Assembly: GCA_002421995.1 (NCBI GenBank) | Contig: DISP01000226.1 | Coordinates: 1 to 11,522, forward strand | Length of the DNA: 11,522 bases | DNA from: Bacteroidales bacterium UBA6207 | GTDB lineage: Bacteria; Bacteroidota; Bacteroidia; Bacteroidales; F082 | Direction of reading: 5' to 3' | Shown here: positions 1 through 7,418 of the stretch, one piece after another | Layout: the number at the start of each line of letters is the position of its first letter | Numbering within the stretch: position 1 is the stretch's first letter | Notes under the pieces: model-generated | Told to the model about the DNA's origin: nothing | Databases searched by the model: none | The model's input: the letters and a program-made list of their open reading frames with translations, nothing else | Translations under genes and position numbers: made by a program

Positions 1-94
1 TTTTTTATCGGACAACAGTGTTTCTTTATCAATAAGCTTGCAGGTTTCAGCAATTCATTAATATTCCACATTTAGTCAATACATCTTTAAGCTG
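1..94. other. Left edge, no supported feature
   Basis: These 94 bases lie beyond the 3' end of the lipoprotein gene. They are A/T-rich, with no open frame I can support, and I see no clear terminator hairpin for the lipoprotein transcript. The 3' end of a neighbouring gene outside the window cannot be excluded. Confidence 0.4.
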
Positions 95-898
95 TTAATA
101 ATCGCCAAATTTCGGCCAACCCTGCGCGTTGTAACCAAACGAAATAGAAAATGATTTTTCCGACAACAAGGTGCGACCCTGTTCATTCACTGAGAACACC
201 TTGTGCGTGATTGTGTTGAAGTTATTTTCAGAAAACGCCCGGTAGAATGCTCCACGCACGTAAAACAATTTTTTAAAAGGATTGCGATGCTTGTCAAAAC
301 CACTGAAAATGGTTTCAGTAGCTCCGACCAATACACCAGAATTGTTTTTATCTTCTGAAGTCACCTTCACGAGGTTACCGCCTTCAATGTAGAAAATCCT
401 TTCGGATTTGCCGAGCTCATTGGTTTCTAAAATCTGGTTGCCCTCGTATGTGTAGAAGAAATTAATACCATTTGGTCTGAAGCTGGTTTTACGATTGATT
501 TTAACAAGGTTGCCCGCTTCATCAAAGTGAAACACTGCAGGATTGACAACCGGATAAATGTTGCAATCGGCCAGACTGCATTTTTTAAACAAACTGACAA
601 CGTTATCATTATAAACTAATGAATCATAAACTTCTGCTATAAAAACCATATTTGTCAAATCATTGCCGGAAGGAAACATCAGAAAACCGCCATCAACACG
701 CGTCAAACGACCAGATGAATAGCTGTAATTGCTTTGCTCTGCCGAAATTCCAAACAACTCGCTGTCAGCAAGGGTAATGTCGTCGTTAAAATACAAGTAC
801 TCTATCTTGCAGTTTTTCAACTTACTTTCCATTGGATTATCCTTATTACATGCTCCAAACAAAAGCAACAACAGTGCTACAGTAGAGATTTTTTTCAT
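95..898 (-). CDS. Putative lipoprotein of unknown function
   Basis: A 267-aa protein with a classic lipoprotein signal: KK at residues 2-3, a leucine-rich core, then lipobox LFGAC with the lipidated Cys at 17. The residues after the Cys are NKDN, which resembles in part the K/D/E-rich export signal that sends some Bacteroidota lipoproteins to the cell surface; that reading is inference. The mature part contains several short beta-type units of the form aromatic-D-x-x-G-N-L-V-K-I (FDEAGNLVKI, YIEGGNLVKV, FGYNAQGWPKF). These resemble the loose YD-like repeats of many Bacteroidota cell-envelope proteins. No catalytic motif is visible and I do not recognise a named family. The start is supported by the signal peptide beginning directly at this ATG. 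It is a single gene; the nearest gene upstream on the same strand is the tRNA about 400 bases away. Confidence 0.85.
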   Translation of the reverse strand: MKKISTVALLLLLFGACNKDNPMESKLKNCKIEYLYFNDDITLADSELFGISAEQSNYSYSSGRLTRVDGGFLMFPSGNDLTNMVFIAEVYDSLVYNDNVVSLFKKCSLADCNIYPVVNPAVFHFDEAGNLVKINRKTSFRPNGINFFYTYEGNQILETNELGKSERIFYIEGGNLVKVTSEDKNNSGVLVGATETIFSGFDKHRNPFKKLFYVRGAFYRAFSENNFNTITHKVFSVNEQGRTLLSEKSFSISFGYNAQGWPKFGDY

Positions 899-923
899 AC
901 AACTCTAAGTCTAAAAACATAGC

Positions 924-931
924 CAAAGTTA
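924..931 (-). promoter_or_regulatory. Candidate -7 element for the lipoprotein gene
   Basis: Read on the minus strand these bases are TAACTTTG, a match to the Bacteroidota -7 consensus TAnnTTTG. The element lies about 26 bases upstream of the lipoprotein ATG, so the leader would be roughly 20 nt. A -33 TTTG at the usual 19-21 nt spacing is not present; the nearest TTG is about 24 nt away. It is therefore only a candidate. Confidence 0.35.
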
Positions 932-1154
932 ATCAAATCAAAGGATTTGAAAGGCAATCAGGTAAATTTTGCTTTTGAATCCGGATTTGTATGGCTCACT
1001 TGCTTTCCCGGATGATTTATGGTTAGAAACTCATTTCAGTTTGGAGATTACGCCTTTGATGTTTTTCATTCAATCGCTTTGAAGCTAATTGAAGTTAGAA
1101 AAAACCCAATAAAACGTTCAAAGCAAAACACTGATTATCAGCGCAAAAGACCCA

Positions 1155-1198
1155 AATTCGGTGAACAAAATTTTCAGACTCCAATTGTTCACCGAATT
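1155..1198. repeat. Perfect 14-bp inverted repeat, possible hairpin or small RNA stem
   Basis: AATTCGGTGAACAA (1155-1168) is followed by a 16-nt spacer and then its exact reverse complement TTGTTCACCGAATT (1185-1198). Pairing does not extend beyond either end. On neither strand is the stem directly followed by a strong T-run, so it is not a textbook intrinsic terminator. It could be an RNA stem, a protein-binding palindrome or a remnant of a repetitive element. The sequence alone cannot decide between these. Confidence 0.75.
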
Positions 1199-1251
1199 GC
1201 TAATGTGACAATTTACTCCCCTTCACCTCATTTTACCCTTAAAACGCAAAT

Positions 1252-1284
1252 AAACCACCAAAAAAGTGCCTTTTTCGGTGGTTT
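1252..1284 (-). terminator. Hairpin downstream of tRNA-Ser, likely terminator
   Basis: AAACCACC (1252-1259) pairs with GGTGGTTT (1277-1284). After one mismatch a further AAAAA/TTTTT pairing is possible, leaving a short GTGCC-type loop. It begins about 24 bases past the tRNA-Ser 3' end. On the minus strand the stem is followed by a moderately T-rich stretch (TTTATTTGCGTTTT), consistent with termination of the tRNA transcript. The plus-strand side is also T-rich, so it could act in both directions. Confidence 0.45.
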
Positions 1285-1307
1285 TCTTCGGTTTTTTACC
1301 TTTGGAG

Positions 1308-1394
1308 CGGAGAAAGAGGGATTCGAACCCCCGGAGGCTTTGACACCTCAACGGTTTTCAAGACCGCCGCAATCGACCACTCTGCCATTTCTCC
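1308..1394 (-). tRNA. tRNA-Ser (anticodon UGA)
   Basis: An 87-nt cloverleaf on the minus strand. The acceptor stem GGAGAAA (from 1394) pairs with TTTCTCC (to 1309), with discriminator G at 1308. U8 and G9 precede the D stem GCA/TGC. The anticodon loop CTTGAAA has anticodon TGA at plus positions 1358-1360 and reads UCA and wobble UCN codons. A long class-II variable arm (GAGGTGTCAAAGCCTC) identifies serine. The T arm is GGGGG-TTCGAAT-CCCTC. The bases after the discriminator are CTC, so the 3' CCA is not encoded and must be added by the CCA-adding enzyme. A longer acceptor pairing (1307-1396) is geometrically possible, but it would give a non-serine discriminator and misplace U8. Confidence 0.96.
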
Positions 1395-1398
1395 GCTG

Positions 1399-1428
1399 CA
1401 AAAGTACAAATTTTTCGGCTTCTGCAAG
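1399..1428 (-). promoter_or_regulatory. Candidate tRNA-Ser promoter
   Basis: Plus bases 1399-1406 read TACTTTTG on the minus strand, which matches TAnnTTTG. A CTTG (minus, 1428-1425) sits 18 nt upstream, slightly short of the usual -33 spacing. The predicted start of transcription would fall almost at the mature tRNA 5' end, so the leader would be extremely short. That makes the call uncertain. Confidence 0.35.
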
Positions 1429-1519
1429 TCCCGGCTAAAAAAATGATTGAAAAAACTACTTTCAATAAATTCCATTTATCTCATCCGGCAGTCTGCAAAA
1501 TTGTAAAAGCCTTAGGATC

Positions 1520-1549
1520 AAAAAAAAAGAGGCCCGATAACCGGCCTCT
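1520..1549 (-). terminator. Intrinsic terminator of the efflux operon
   Basis: On the minus strand the stem AGAGGCC (1549-1543), an 8-nt loop and GGCCTCT (1534-1528) are followed directly by an uninterrupted T-run through 1520. It starts about 20 bases after the stop codon of the last operon gene. The strong GC stem plus U-tract is a textbook Rho-independent terminator. Confidence 0.92.
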
Positions 1550-1568
1550 CTTCCATTTGTTGTCTAAC

Positions 1569-1862
1569 CTAATACATCTGCTCGATGGGCCAGACAAAAG
1601 CACGAACCCCCACCTCTTTATTGATTTCATCCAGAATCTTCACTTTGTCCATCAAAGGTTTCACCATTTCTTCAGGGATTATTGTCAGCAAAGCTGAATT
1701 CATCTCGGGCCAGGTATGCGTACCCATACGGGGTTCGCCATCCACTGTGCCCCTGCCCATCACCTCGTTCCACCAGCTGAAACCTCGGATTCCCAATTGA
1801 TCAAGGATGTATTCAACCCTTTCGGTATGTGCCTGATTAAAAACAATATATACTGCTTTCAT
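1569..1862 (-). CDS. PII/CutA-like small protein at the end of the RND efflux operon
   Basis: A 97-aa soluble protein with no signal peptide. By eye it follows the PII (GlnB) layout: first strand MKAVYIVFN, helix TERVEYILDQLGI, strand GFSWWNEVMGRG, a short T-loop-like segment (TVDGEPRMGTHTWPEMN), strand SALLTIIPEE, helix VKPLMDKVKILDEINKE, and last strand VGVRAFVWPIEQMY. GlnB has comparable segments (GFGR before its T-loop, the VxIxxxVPDD strand, the FVFxV strand). The GlnB uridylylated tyrosine context is not evident. PII-superfamily members (the PII-NG group) and DUF3240-type proteins are known next to RND efflux genes in other bacteria, as recalled from the literature. The gene starts 18 bases after the pump stop and ends just before the operon terminator, so it is co-transcribed. 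A role in sensing a ligand and regulating the pump is inference. Confidence 0.8.
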   Translation of the reverse strand: MKAVYIVFNQAHTERVEYILDQLGIRGFSWWNEVMGRGTVDGEPRMGTHTWPEMNSALLTIIPEEMVKPLMDKVKILDEINKEVGVRAFVWPIEQMY

Positions 1863-1880
1863 TGAATTTTTACTTTATGA

Positions 1881-4800
1881 TTATTTGTCAAGAACCTGAA
1901 ACTTTTTCCTGAGTTTGCTCACTTTGTCACGTTCGCCGCTACGCGCCATGATTCCATACATCACAGGGATTATAACCATTGTTACGATGGTTGAGAAAAT
2001 AAGACCACCAATAACTGTGATACCCATCGGGCGCCATATCTCCGAACCCTCGCCTTTGCTGAGTGCCAGAGGCAACATCCCGAGAATGGTAGTCAATGCT
2101 GTCATAAGCACCGGACGAAGCCTCGATTTTCCTGAAACCACGATGGCTTCGTACAGCTTCATTCCGCGGTCGCGCATCAGGTTGGTGAAGTCAACAAGCA
2201 CAATACCGTTCTTTACAACGATTCCAATCAGCAACACCGCACCAAGTCCGCCAACGATGTTCAGGTTGGTGCCGGTGATGAGCAAGGCCAGAATCACGCC
2301 GGTGAATGCAAAAGGAATCGAAAACATGATGATGAAAGGCATCGTGAAGGATTCGAACTGCGAGGCCATCACAATGAAAACCAGCACCAGACTGAGCAGC
2401 ATAAGCAAGGCCAGGTCCTTGAACGACTCTTGCTGGTCCTCGAAGGCTCCACCCACCTGCACAAGCACTTCCTGTGGTATCTTGACGTCGTCAACGATGG
2501 CTTGCACCTTTTTGGCCAAATCGCCCAGGGCAACACCGTTTGGTTTTACCGAGATGGTCACAATACGTTCTTTACGTTTGTGCTGTATTGACGGCGGCCC
2601 CCAGTATTCCATAATCGTTCCAACCTCTTTGAGTTTGATCATTTTGCCCTGAGGTGTCATTAATGTAAGTTCTTCGAGCAAGGTGACCGAGTTGCGGTAT
2701 TCTTCTTTTAACCGCACCTTGATGTCGTATTCCTCGCCCGACTCCTTGTAACGTGAGGCAACCACACCATTCACCCTGTTGCGTACCATTGCTGAAACTG
2801 CTGCGCTGTTCAGTCCGTGAAGAGCAAGTTTTTCGCGATCGAGCACCACCTGTAGTTCGGGTTTGTCTTTTTTTCTGCTCACGCTGATGTCCATCGCCTC
2901 GGGCAGATTGGCCAATTTGAGCTTGATCTCTTCGGCAAGTGCATTGGTGGTATTGAAGTCGAAGCCATAAATCTCAACATCAACATTGTTTTGTCCTCCC
3001 ATTCCCATATTACCTCCTGTTGTTGTAACGTTATAGGTAATAATTTCGGGAAATGCAGCAATGTCGGCACGCAATCCATCGGCAATCTGCCAAACACTGC
3101 GCTCGCGTTCATCAACATGTTTCAGTCGCATCATAAAGTTGATGATATTTGAGCCGGCAGTACTGAAAATCGAAAACATGCTTCCTTCATCATCTGCGCC
3201 GGAAGAAACAGCCATCACCTCAACCTCAGGATATTTGTCGCGTATGATCGCCTCCATCTTGCGCGCCGTTTTCATGCTTTCTTCAACCCTTGTTCCGGTT
3301 TGCAACTCCATTGCAATGGTGATGCGCGACTCATCAGTCTGTGGCATGAAGTCGGTTCCAACAAAGCGCATCAGCATCAGCGAACCTATAAACACCACTA
3401 ATGATACAAGGATGATAAAGGTTTTGTGTCGCAACGACCAGCGCAACGTTTTCGCGTAAAATTCGTCGAGTGCATTTAGCGCAGGTTCAATGGTGCGCTG
3501 GAAGCTGAAACGACCGGGATTTTCAACTTTTGGTCTAAGCCGCATCATCACCGATGCCATCATGGGCGTGAGGGTGATGGCCGCAGCAGTTGAAGTAACG
3601 ATGGTGATGGTTACGATCCATCCCAACTGATTGAACATCACGCCGGTGAGTCCGCCAACCAGTGTCAGCGGAAAGAAAACAGCAACAACCACAAGGGTGG
3701 TAATGATAACAGAAAGCCATACTTCGTTGGTGGCATAGATGGCCGCCTCGCGCGGACTGCTGCCTCGCTCAATGTGGTTAGTGATGTTTTCGAGCACCAC
3801 AATAGCATCGTCAACAACCATTCCGATGGCAATGGACAATGAAGTCAGCGAGATAACATTGATTGAGTTTCCGGTGAGGAAAAGATAAATAAACGCAACT
3901 ATGAGCGAGATTGGGATGGTGAGGGCGATGATAAATGTAGCCCTCCAGCGCCCGAGGAAAACCAAGATCACCAAAACAACAAAGATAAAAGCATACATCA
4001 GTGTTTCGGAAAGGTTGTTGATCGAGCCTTTGATAAAGGTTGACGTATCAAGAATTTGTTCGATCTTAATATCCGGTGGAAGGGTCTTTTTGAGCTCCTC
4101 CATTTGTTTGTTCACTTCGCGGGCAACCTTCACTGTGTTTGCACCGGATTGTTTCATCACGAAAAGACGCAAACCTGTCTTTCCGTTGATTTTCTCATCA
4201 AGTGAAAGGTCCTTGAGCGAATCTCTCACGATGGCCACATCACGCAGGTAAACGGGAACGCCGTTAAAGTTTCCAACAACAAGATTTCTCAATTGGTCGC
4301 TTTCGGCAAACTCACCTTGAATACGCAACTGGTAATCGAGTGCACCCATCTTTACATTGCCTGATGGCATATTCAGGTTTTCGGCACCCACGATATTTCC
4401 AATCTGCTCAATAGTAAGATGATAGGCATCGAGACGTCGCGGATCGGCATCAACATAAACCACCCTGCGGGGTGCGCCAATCATTGAAACAGAGCCCACT
4501 CCCTCAACCCTGTTCAACGGGTTTACAACTTTTTCGTCGAGGATTTTATCCAGTCCGGGATAACTCTCATCGGCAGTAACCGCGTAAAACACGATGGGCA
4601 TCATGCTAGTGTTGAACTTGAAGATCATCGGACGCTCAACGCCTTCAGGCATATAGTCATAGGTGCGATCAATCACATCGCGCACCTCATTGGTTGATTC
4701 GTCGAGATTGGCTCCCCAGTTGAATTCAATGGTGATCACTGAAAGGTTGTCAGAAGAGGTTGATGTCACCTCTTTCACATTGTCAACCGTATTCAGAGCA

Positions 4801-5006
4801 TCTTCGAGGCGTTTGGTGATATTCGTCTCAATATCAGCTGCGCTGGCCCCCGAATAGGTTGTCATCACTGACAGATAGGGCGGATCAATCTCAGGATACA
4901 AATCAACAGGGATATTGATAAGTGCGTAAATCCCCATCACAATCACGGCAGTGAAAACCATGAAGGTTGAAATGGGTTTATTTACAGCTGTTTTGTAAAT
5001 ACTCAT
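1881..5006 (-). CDS. RND multidrug efflux pump, inner-membrane permease (AcrB/HAE1 type)
   Basis: A 1041-aa protein, full length for the family. It is the proton-driven inner-membrane subunit of a tripartite exporter. The first helix spans about residues 12-32 and opens to a periplasmic domain (PEIDPPYLSV at 38-47). TM4 carries the proton-relay pair D399-D400 in VVDDAIVVLENI; TM10 carries K932 (VVKNGIV). R962 and T969 in RLRPVLMT correspond to the AcrB R971/T978 pair. The double Asp argues for the multidrug/hydrophobe HAE1 class rather than the heavy-metal HME class. The second periplasmic half (about 553-860) includes a glycine/methionine-rich stretch near 664-671. The start codon is 12 bases after the fusion-protein stop. 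The substrate cannot be read from the sequence; antibiotics, bile salts or lipids are all possible. I saw no frameshift or missing key residue. Confidence 0.96.
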   Translation of the reverse strand: MSIYKTAVNKPISTFMVFTAVIVMGIYALINIPVDLYPEIDPPYLSVMTTYSGASAADIETNITKRLEDALNTVDNVKEVTSTSSDNLSVITIEFNWGANLDESTNEVRDVIDRTYDYMPEGVERPMIFKFNTSMMPIVFYAVTADESYPGLDKILDEKVVNPLNRVEGVGSVSMIGAPRRVVYVDADPRRLDAYHLTIEQIGNIVGAENLNMPSGNVKMGALDYQLRIQGEFAESDQLRNLVVGNFNGVPVYLRDVAIVRDSLKDLSLDEKINGKTGLRLFVMKQSGANTVKVAREVNKQMEELKKTLPPDIKIEQILDTSTFIKGSINNLSETLMYAFIFVVLVILVFLGRWRATFIIALTIPISLIVAFIYLFLTGNSINVISLTSLSIAIGMVVDDAIVVLENITNHIERGSSPREAAIYATNEVWLSVIITTLVVVAVFFPLTLVGGLTGVMFNQLGWIVTITIVTSTAAAITLTPMMASVMMRLRPKVENPGRFSFQRTIEPALNALDEFYAKTLRWSLRHKTFIILVSLVVFIGSLMLMRFVGTDFMPQTDESRITIAMELQTGTRVEESMKTARKMEAIIRDKYPEVEVMAVSSGADDEGSMFSIFSTAGSNIINFMMRLKHVDERERSVWQIADGLRADIAAFPEIITYNVTTTGGNMGMGGQNNVDVEIYGFDFNTTNALAEEIKLKLANLPEAMDISVSRKKDKPELQVVLDREKLALHGLNSAAVSAMVRNRVNGVVASRYKESGEEYDIKVRLKEEYRNSVTLLEELTLMTPQGKMIKLKEVGTIMEYWGPPSIQHKRKERIVTISVKPNGVALGDLAKKVQAIVDDVKIPQEVLVQVGGAFEDQQESFKDLALLMLLSLVLVFIVMASQFESFTMPFIIMFSIPFAFTGVILALLITGTNLNIVGGLGAVLLIGIVVKNGIVLVDFTNLMRDRGMKLYEAIVVSGKSRLRPVLMTALTTILGMLPLALSKGEGSEIWRPMGITVIGGLIFSTIVTMVIIPVMYGIMARSGERDKVSKLRKKFQVLDK

Positions 5007-5018
5007 GACTTCGAAGGA

Positions 5019-6077
5019 TTAATTTGTGTGGTTTTTAACAACTTCAACTTTCATCCCGTCGAGCAATCTGGCCTGGCCTTTGACGATGAGTTTGTCGCCG
5101 GCTTTGATTTGTGATGAAATCACTTCTACCTTGTCGTCAAAACGCTTTCCAACCTCAACCGAAACACGTTTGGCAGTTCCGTTTTCTTCGACGAAAAGAT
5201 ACCTGTCGTTTGAGCCCTGCAGTTTCAGGATAGCATTGGCCGGCAGCAAGAGTGCTTCTTCTTTGTCGAGGCTCAGCGTCACACGGCTGAACATGCCCGG
5301 TCGCAACAGGCGGTCGGTGTTTTCGATGGCTATCTCAATGTTGAAGGTACGACTCAAAGCATCTACTGTCGGGTAAATATTAAAAACTTTACCAACAAAG
5401 CGCTTATCCGGATAAATATCGCAAACAACTGTTGCCGGCATCCCGTTTTTGATTTTAGGGAAGTATTTTTCCGACACCGGCACTGTGAGTTTCAGCCGGT
5501 CAATCTGAACGATGGAAAGTATTGCGGCTTTGCCCACCATGGCTACTGGTGCACCGCTGTATAGCTCGCCCGACTCGAAATACTTACCCGAAACCACCCC
5601 GTTGAATGGAGCCACAAGGCGTGTGTTGCCCGACAAAAACGCAACATTGCTACGAAGCACTTCGAGTTGCGAACGCATCTGATCGTATTGTTGCCCGGCT
5701 ATGCTGCCGGCTCTGTAAAGGGTGTCAATACGCGCAAAATCAGTCTCAAGCGTTTTAAGTTGTACCTCTGCCTGATGAAGTTGTGTGCGGTCCATCTCAA
5801 CAAGGAGCTCACCTTTTTTAACGGTTTGTCCAATCTCGACCCGTATGTTGTCAATCCTTCCGGGTGAGGCAGGCGCATAATGTATTTCTTCCCATGCCAG
5901 CAGGGTGGCTGTGTATTCAACATCCCTGTCAATACTTGAAATACCAAGCACGAGGGTTTCAACTGGCTCTGCTTTTTGAGTCTGTTCAGCAGTTTTTGGT
6001 GTTTGACCCGACTTGCTGCCGCATGACTGAAGCAACACAAGTGCAGAAACAAGACCGGTGTAAAAAAACTTTTTCAT
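5019..6077 (-). CDS. RND efflux periplasmic adaptor (membrane-fusion protein), lipoprotein
   Basis: A 352-aa adaptor that links the RND pump to the outer-membrane channel. The N-terminus is a lipoprotein signal with lipobox LLQSC and Cys19, followed by a flexible linker (about 20-40). The biotinyl-lipoyl-like half-motifs are split: APASPGRIDNIRVEIGQTVKKGELL (about 68-92) and VAPFNGVVSGKYFESGE (about 155-171). They flank a short alpha-hairpin (about 98-145) that should contact the TolC tip. Beta-barrel (about 186-270, with RPGMFSRVTL at 259-268) and membrane-proximal domains (about 271-348, with GDKLIVKGQARLLDGMKV) follow. It lies 17 bases after the TolC-like gene and 12 bases before the pump gene. 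The start is fixed by the signal peptide. It is similar in organisation to AcrA/MexA and HlyD_D23 proteins. Confidence 0.94.
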   Translation of the reverse strand: MKKFFYTGLVSALVLLQSCGSKSGQTPKTAEQTQKAEPVETLVLGISSIDRDVEYTATLLAWEEIHYAPASPGRIDNIRVEIGQTVKKGELLVEMDRTQLHQAEVQLKTLETDFARIDTLYRAGSIAGQQYDQMRSQLEVLRSNVAFLSGNTRLVAPFNGVVSGKYFESGELYSGAPVAMVGKAAILSIVQIDRLKLTVPVSEKYFPKIKNGMPATVVCDIYPDKRFVGKVFNIYPTVDALSRTFNIEIAIENTDRLLRPGMFSRVTLSLDKEEALLLPANAILKLQGSNDRYLFVEENGTAKRVSVEVGKRFDDKVEVISSQIKAGDKLIVKGQARLLDGMKVEVVKNHTN

Positions 6078-6094
6078 TGTATTTACGTATTAGA

Positions 6095-7396
6095 TTATTG
6101 TATTGTTCCAAATAATTTTTCGAGTGCCAGACGGGCCGAAAGCACTTGCATCGTTGCGCTTATATAATCCGATTCGGCACGCAGGTAGTTGTTGTCGGCA
6201 TTGATCAGGTCGAGGCCCGAAAGCATGCCCTGCTCATATTTTAGTTTGAGGCTGGCATACACCCTGCGCGATACTTCGATGTTTCGCTGCTGGTTCTGAT
6301 AACTTTCGAGCGCATTGCTAAGGTTAAAACGCAGTTGTTTCTCCTGTATTTTCAACTGGTCTTCGAGCTGCCGTTTGTTGTTTTGAACAGTTTTCAGATC
6401 AATCATGGCTTGCCGGGTTTGTGCCGTTCGCATTCCACTCGAAAACAATGGAATACTCAATTGAAGACCGAGCATATTGGCCGGCGACATATCAAAATCG
6501 GGTTTCAGCATCTTATAGGTGTAACGATAGAACGCAACCAATGTTGGCAAAGCATTGGCGCGCTTCATATCAATCATTTTATCTGTGAGGAGTTCCTGCT
6601 GACCTATCATCCTGAAATCAATATTGTTTTGCAGGTTAAATTGGCTCATCATAAGATTCTCAACGGCAGCATCTGCCATCATTTGATCAAGTTTGCCGGT
6701 GAGTTGAAGTCCGGTTTCGATGGTAGCACCCAGCTGCAACCGCAAGAGGTTTTTGGCCAGTTCAGCTTGTCGTTCAGCCGTAGCTTTGCTGTTCTGCAAA
6801 GCCGAAAGCTGTACAAAGAGCTGATCCAGGTCGGTTTGTTCCATCATCCCAACGCGCACCATGGGTTCGCTTTTGCTATACAACTGCTGCAGATTTGCGA
6901 CATTAAGCGAGAGAATGCGAAGCATCTCATCGGTTAACAAAACGGCATAATAAGCCTCTGTGACTGACGACACTACTTCGAGCTCGGTTTTTTGGTGACT
7001 GAGCAGCGACATCTCTTTGGATAGCTTTGCAAGCTGAACACCTACGATATAATTTCCACTGAATATCAACTGATTGAGATTAAGATAGAAATTACTTTGG
7101 GGCTTTATCCCTATTTCGGTTGGCGGCATTCCTTCCTGAAAACGGATAGAAATCACAGCTCCCAGCGCGTTGGAGTAGTCGGCAGAAGCCTCCATTTGAG
7201 GCAAGCCATTGGCAATTGCTTCCCACAAAGCTTTTTCGGCTTTATCAACCGCAAGGTCGGCATTAAGTCGGCTTCGGTTGTGCTCAAGGGCATAGTTTCG
7301 TGCTTCCTGAAGGCTCAGATTGAGTTGCTGTTGTGCCTCTGAAATGGTTGCTAACAGCAGCAAAAGAAATAACAGTTGAAGTTTCAATGCATTCAT
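6095..7396 (-). CDS. TolC-family outer-membrane efflux channel
   Basis: A 433-aa outer-membrane factor that forms the exit duct of the pump. I chose the ATG at 7396 rather than the one at 7444. The downstream Met begins a signal peptide (MNALKLQLLFLLLLLATISEA, predicted cleavage near A21), whereas the upstream start adds a polar 16-aa extension and overlaps the tetR gene. Both this start and that of the fusion protein are preceded by TAAATACA and lack a Shine-Dalgarno. Two OEP repeats are visible. The first opens with LSLQEARNYALEHN (27-40) and contains long helices (about 125-225). The second starts near 263 and contains LGLQLSIPLFSSGMRTAQ (309-326) and the helical hairpin at about 327-430. 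YEQGMLSGLDLINADNNYL (387-405) is the usual late motif. The gene is 22 bases downstream of tetR. Confidence 0.93.
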   Translation of the reverse strand: MNALKLQLLFLLLLLATISEAQQQLNLSLQEARNYALEHNRSRLNADLAVDKAEKALWEAIANGLPQMEASADYSNALGAVISIRFQEGMPPTEIGIKPQSNFYLNLNQLIFSGNYIVGVQLAKLSKEMSLLSHQKTELEVVSSVTEAYYAVLLTDEMLRILSLNVANLQQLYSKSEPMVRVGMMEQTDLDQLFVQLSALQNSKATAERQAELAKNLLRLQLGATIETGLQLTGKLDQMMADAAVENLMMSQFNLQNNIDFRMIGQQELLTDKMIDMKRANALPTLVAFYRYTYKMLKPDFDMSPANMLGLQLSIPLFSSGMRTAQTRQAMIDLKTVQNNKRQLEDQLKIQEKQLRFNLSNALESYQNQQRNIEVSRRVYASLKLKYEQGMLSGLDLINADNNYLRAESDYISATMQVLSARLALEKLFGTIQ

Positions 7397-7418
7397 TGTA
7401 ATGTATTTATGTAAATTT

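Larger units (their letters stand above)
899..1307. other. Intergenic stretch of about 400 bases without a supported gene
   Basis: This lies between the lipoprotein start and the 3' end of tRNA-Ser. I see no protein gene here: an open frame beginning near 1019 on the plus strand has no homology I recognise and runs antisense through the tRNA. What the stretch does hold is the candidate promoter at 924-931, a perfect 14-bp inverted repeat at 1155-1198 and a hairpin at 1252-1284. The remaining sequence shows nothing I can name. Confidence 0.6.

Noticed and set aside
1308..1394. tRNA-Ser as an integration site for a mobile element
   Set aside because: I saw no second copy of the tRNA 3' end in the window and no integrase or phage gene nearby.
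1303..1396. Longer tRNA with encoded CCA (TCCA at the 3' end)
   Set aside because: Shifting the acceptor stem by two bases gives discriminator U and displaces U8 and the D stem. The shorter form has G73 and normal spacing, as expected for serine tRNA.
1019..1438. 139-codon open frame on the plus strand
   Set aside because: It runs antisense through the whole tRNA-Ser gene and across two hairpins, and its translation has no recognisable domain. It is a chance frame.
1915..2652. 245-codon open frame antisense to the RND pump gene
   Set aside because: The pump frame is full length with all family motifs. Long antisense frames are common opposite such genes, and the translation is serine/threonine/arginine-rich with no domain.
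1881..5006. Heavy-metal (CzcA/CusA) identity for the RND pump
   Set aside because: TM4 carries the double Asp D399-D400 (VVDDAIVVLEN) of the multidrug class, and no HME-type signature is seen, although a PII-like neighbour is often mentioned with metal pumps.
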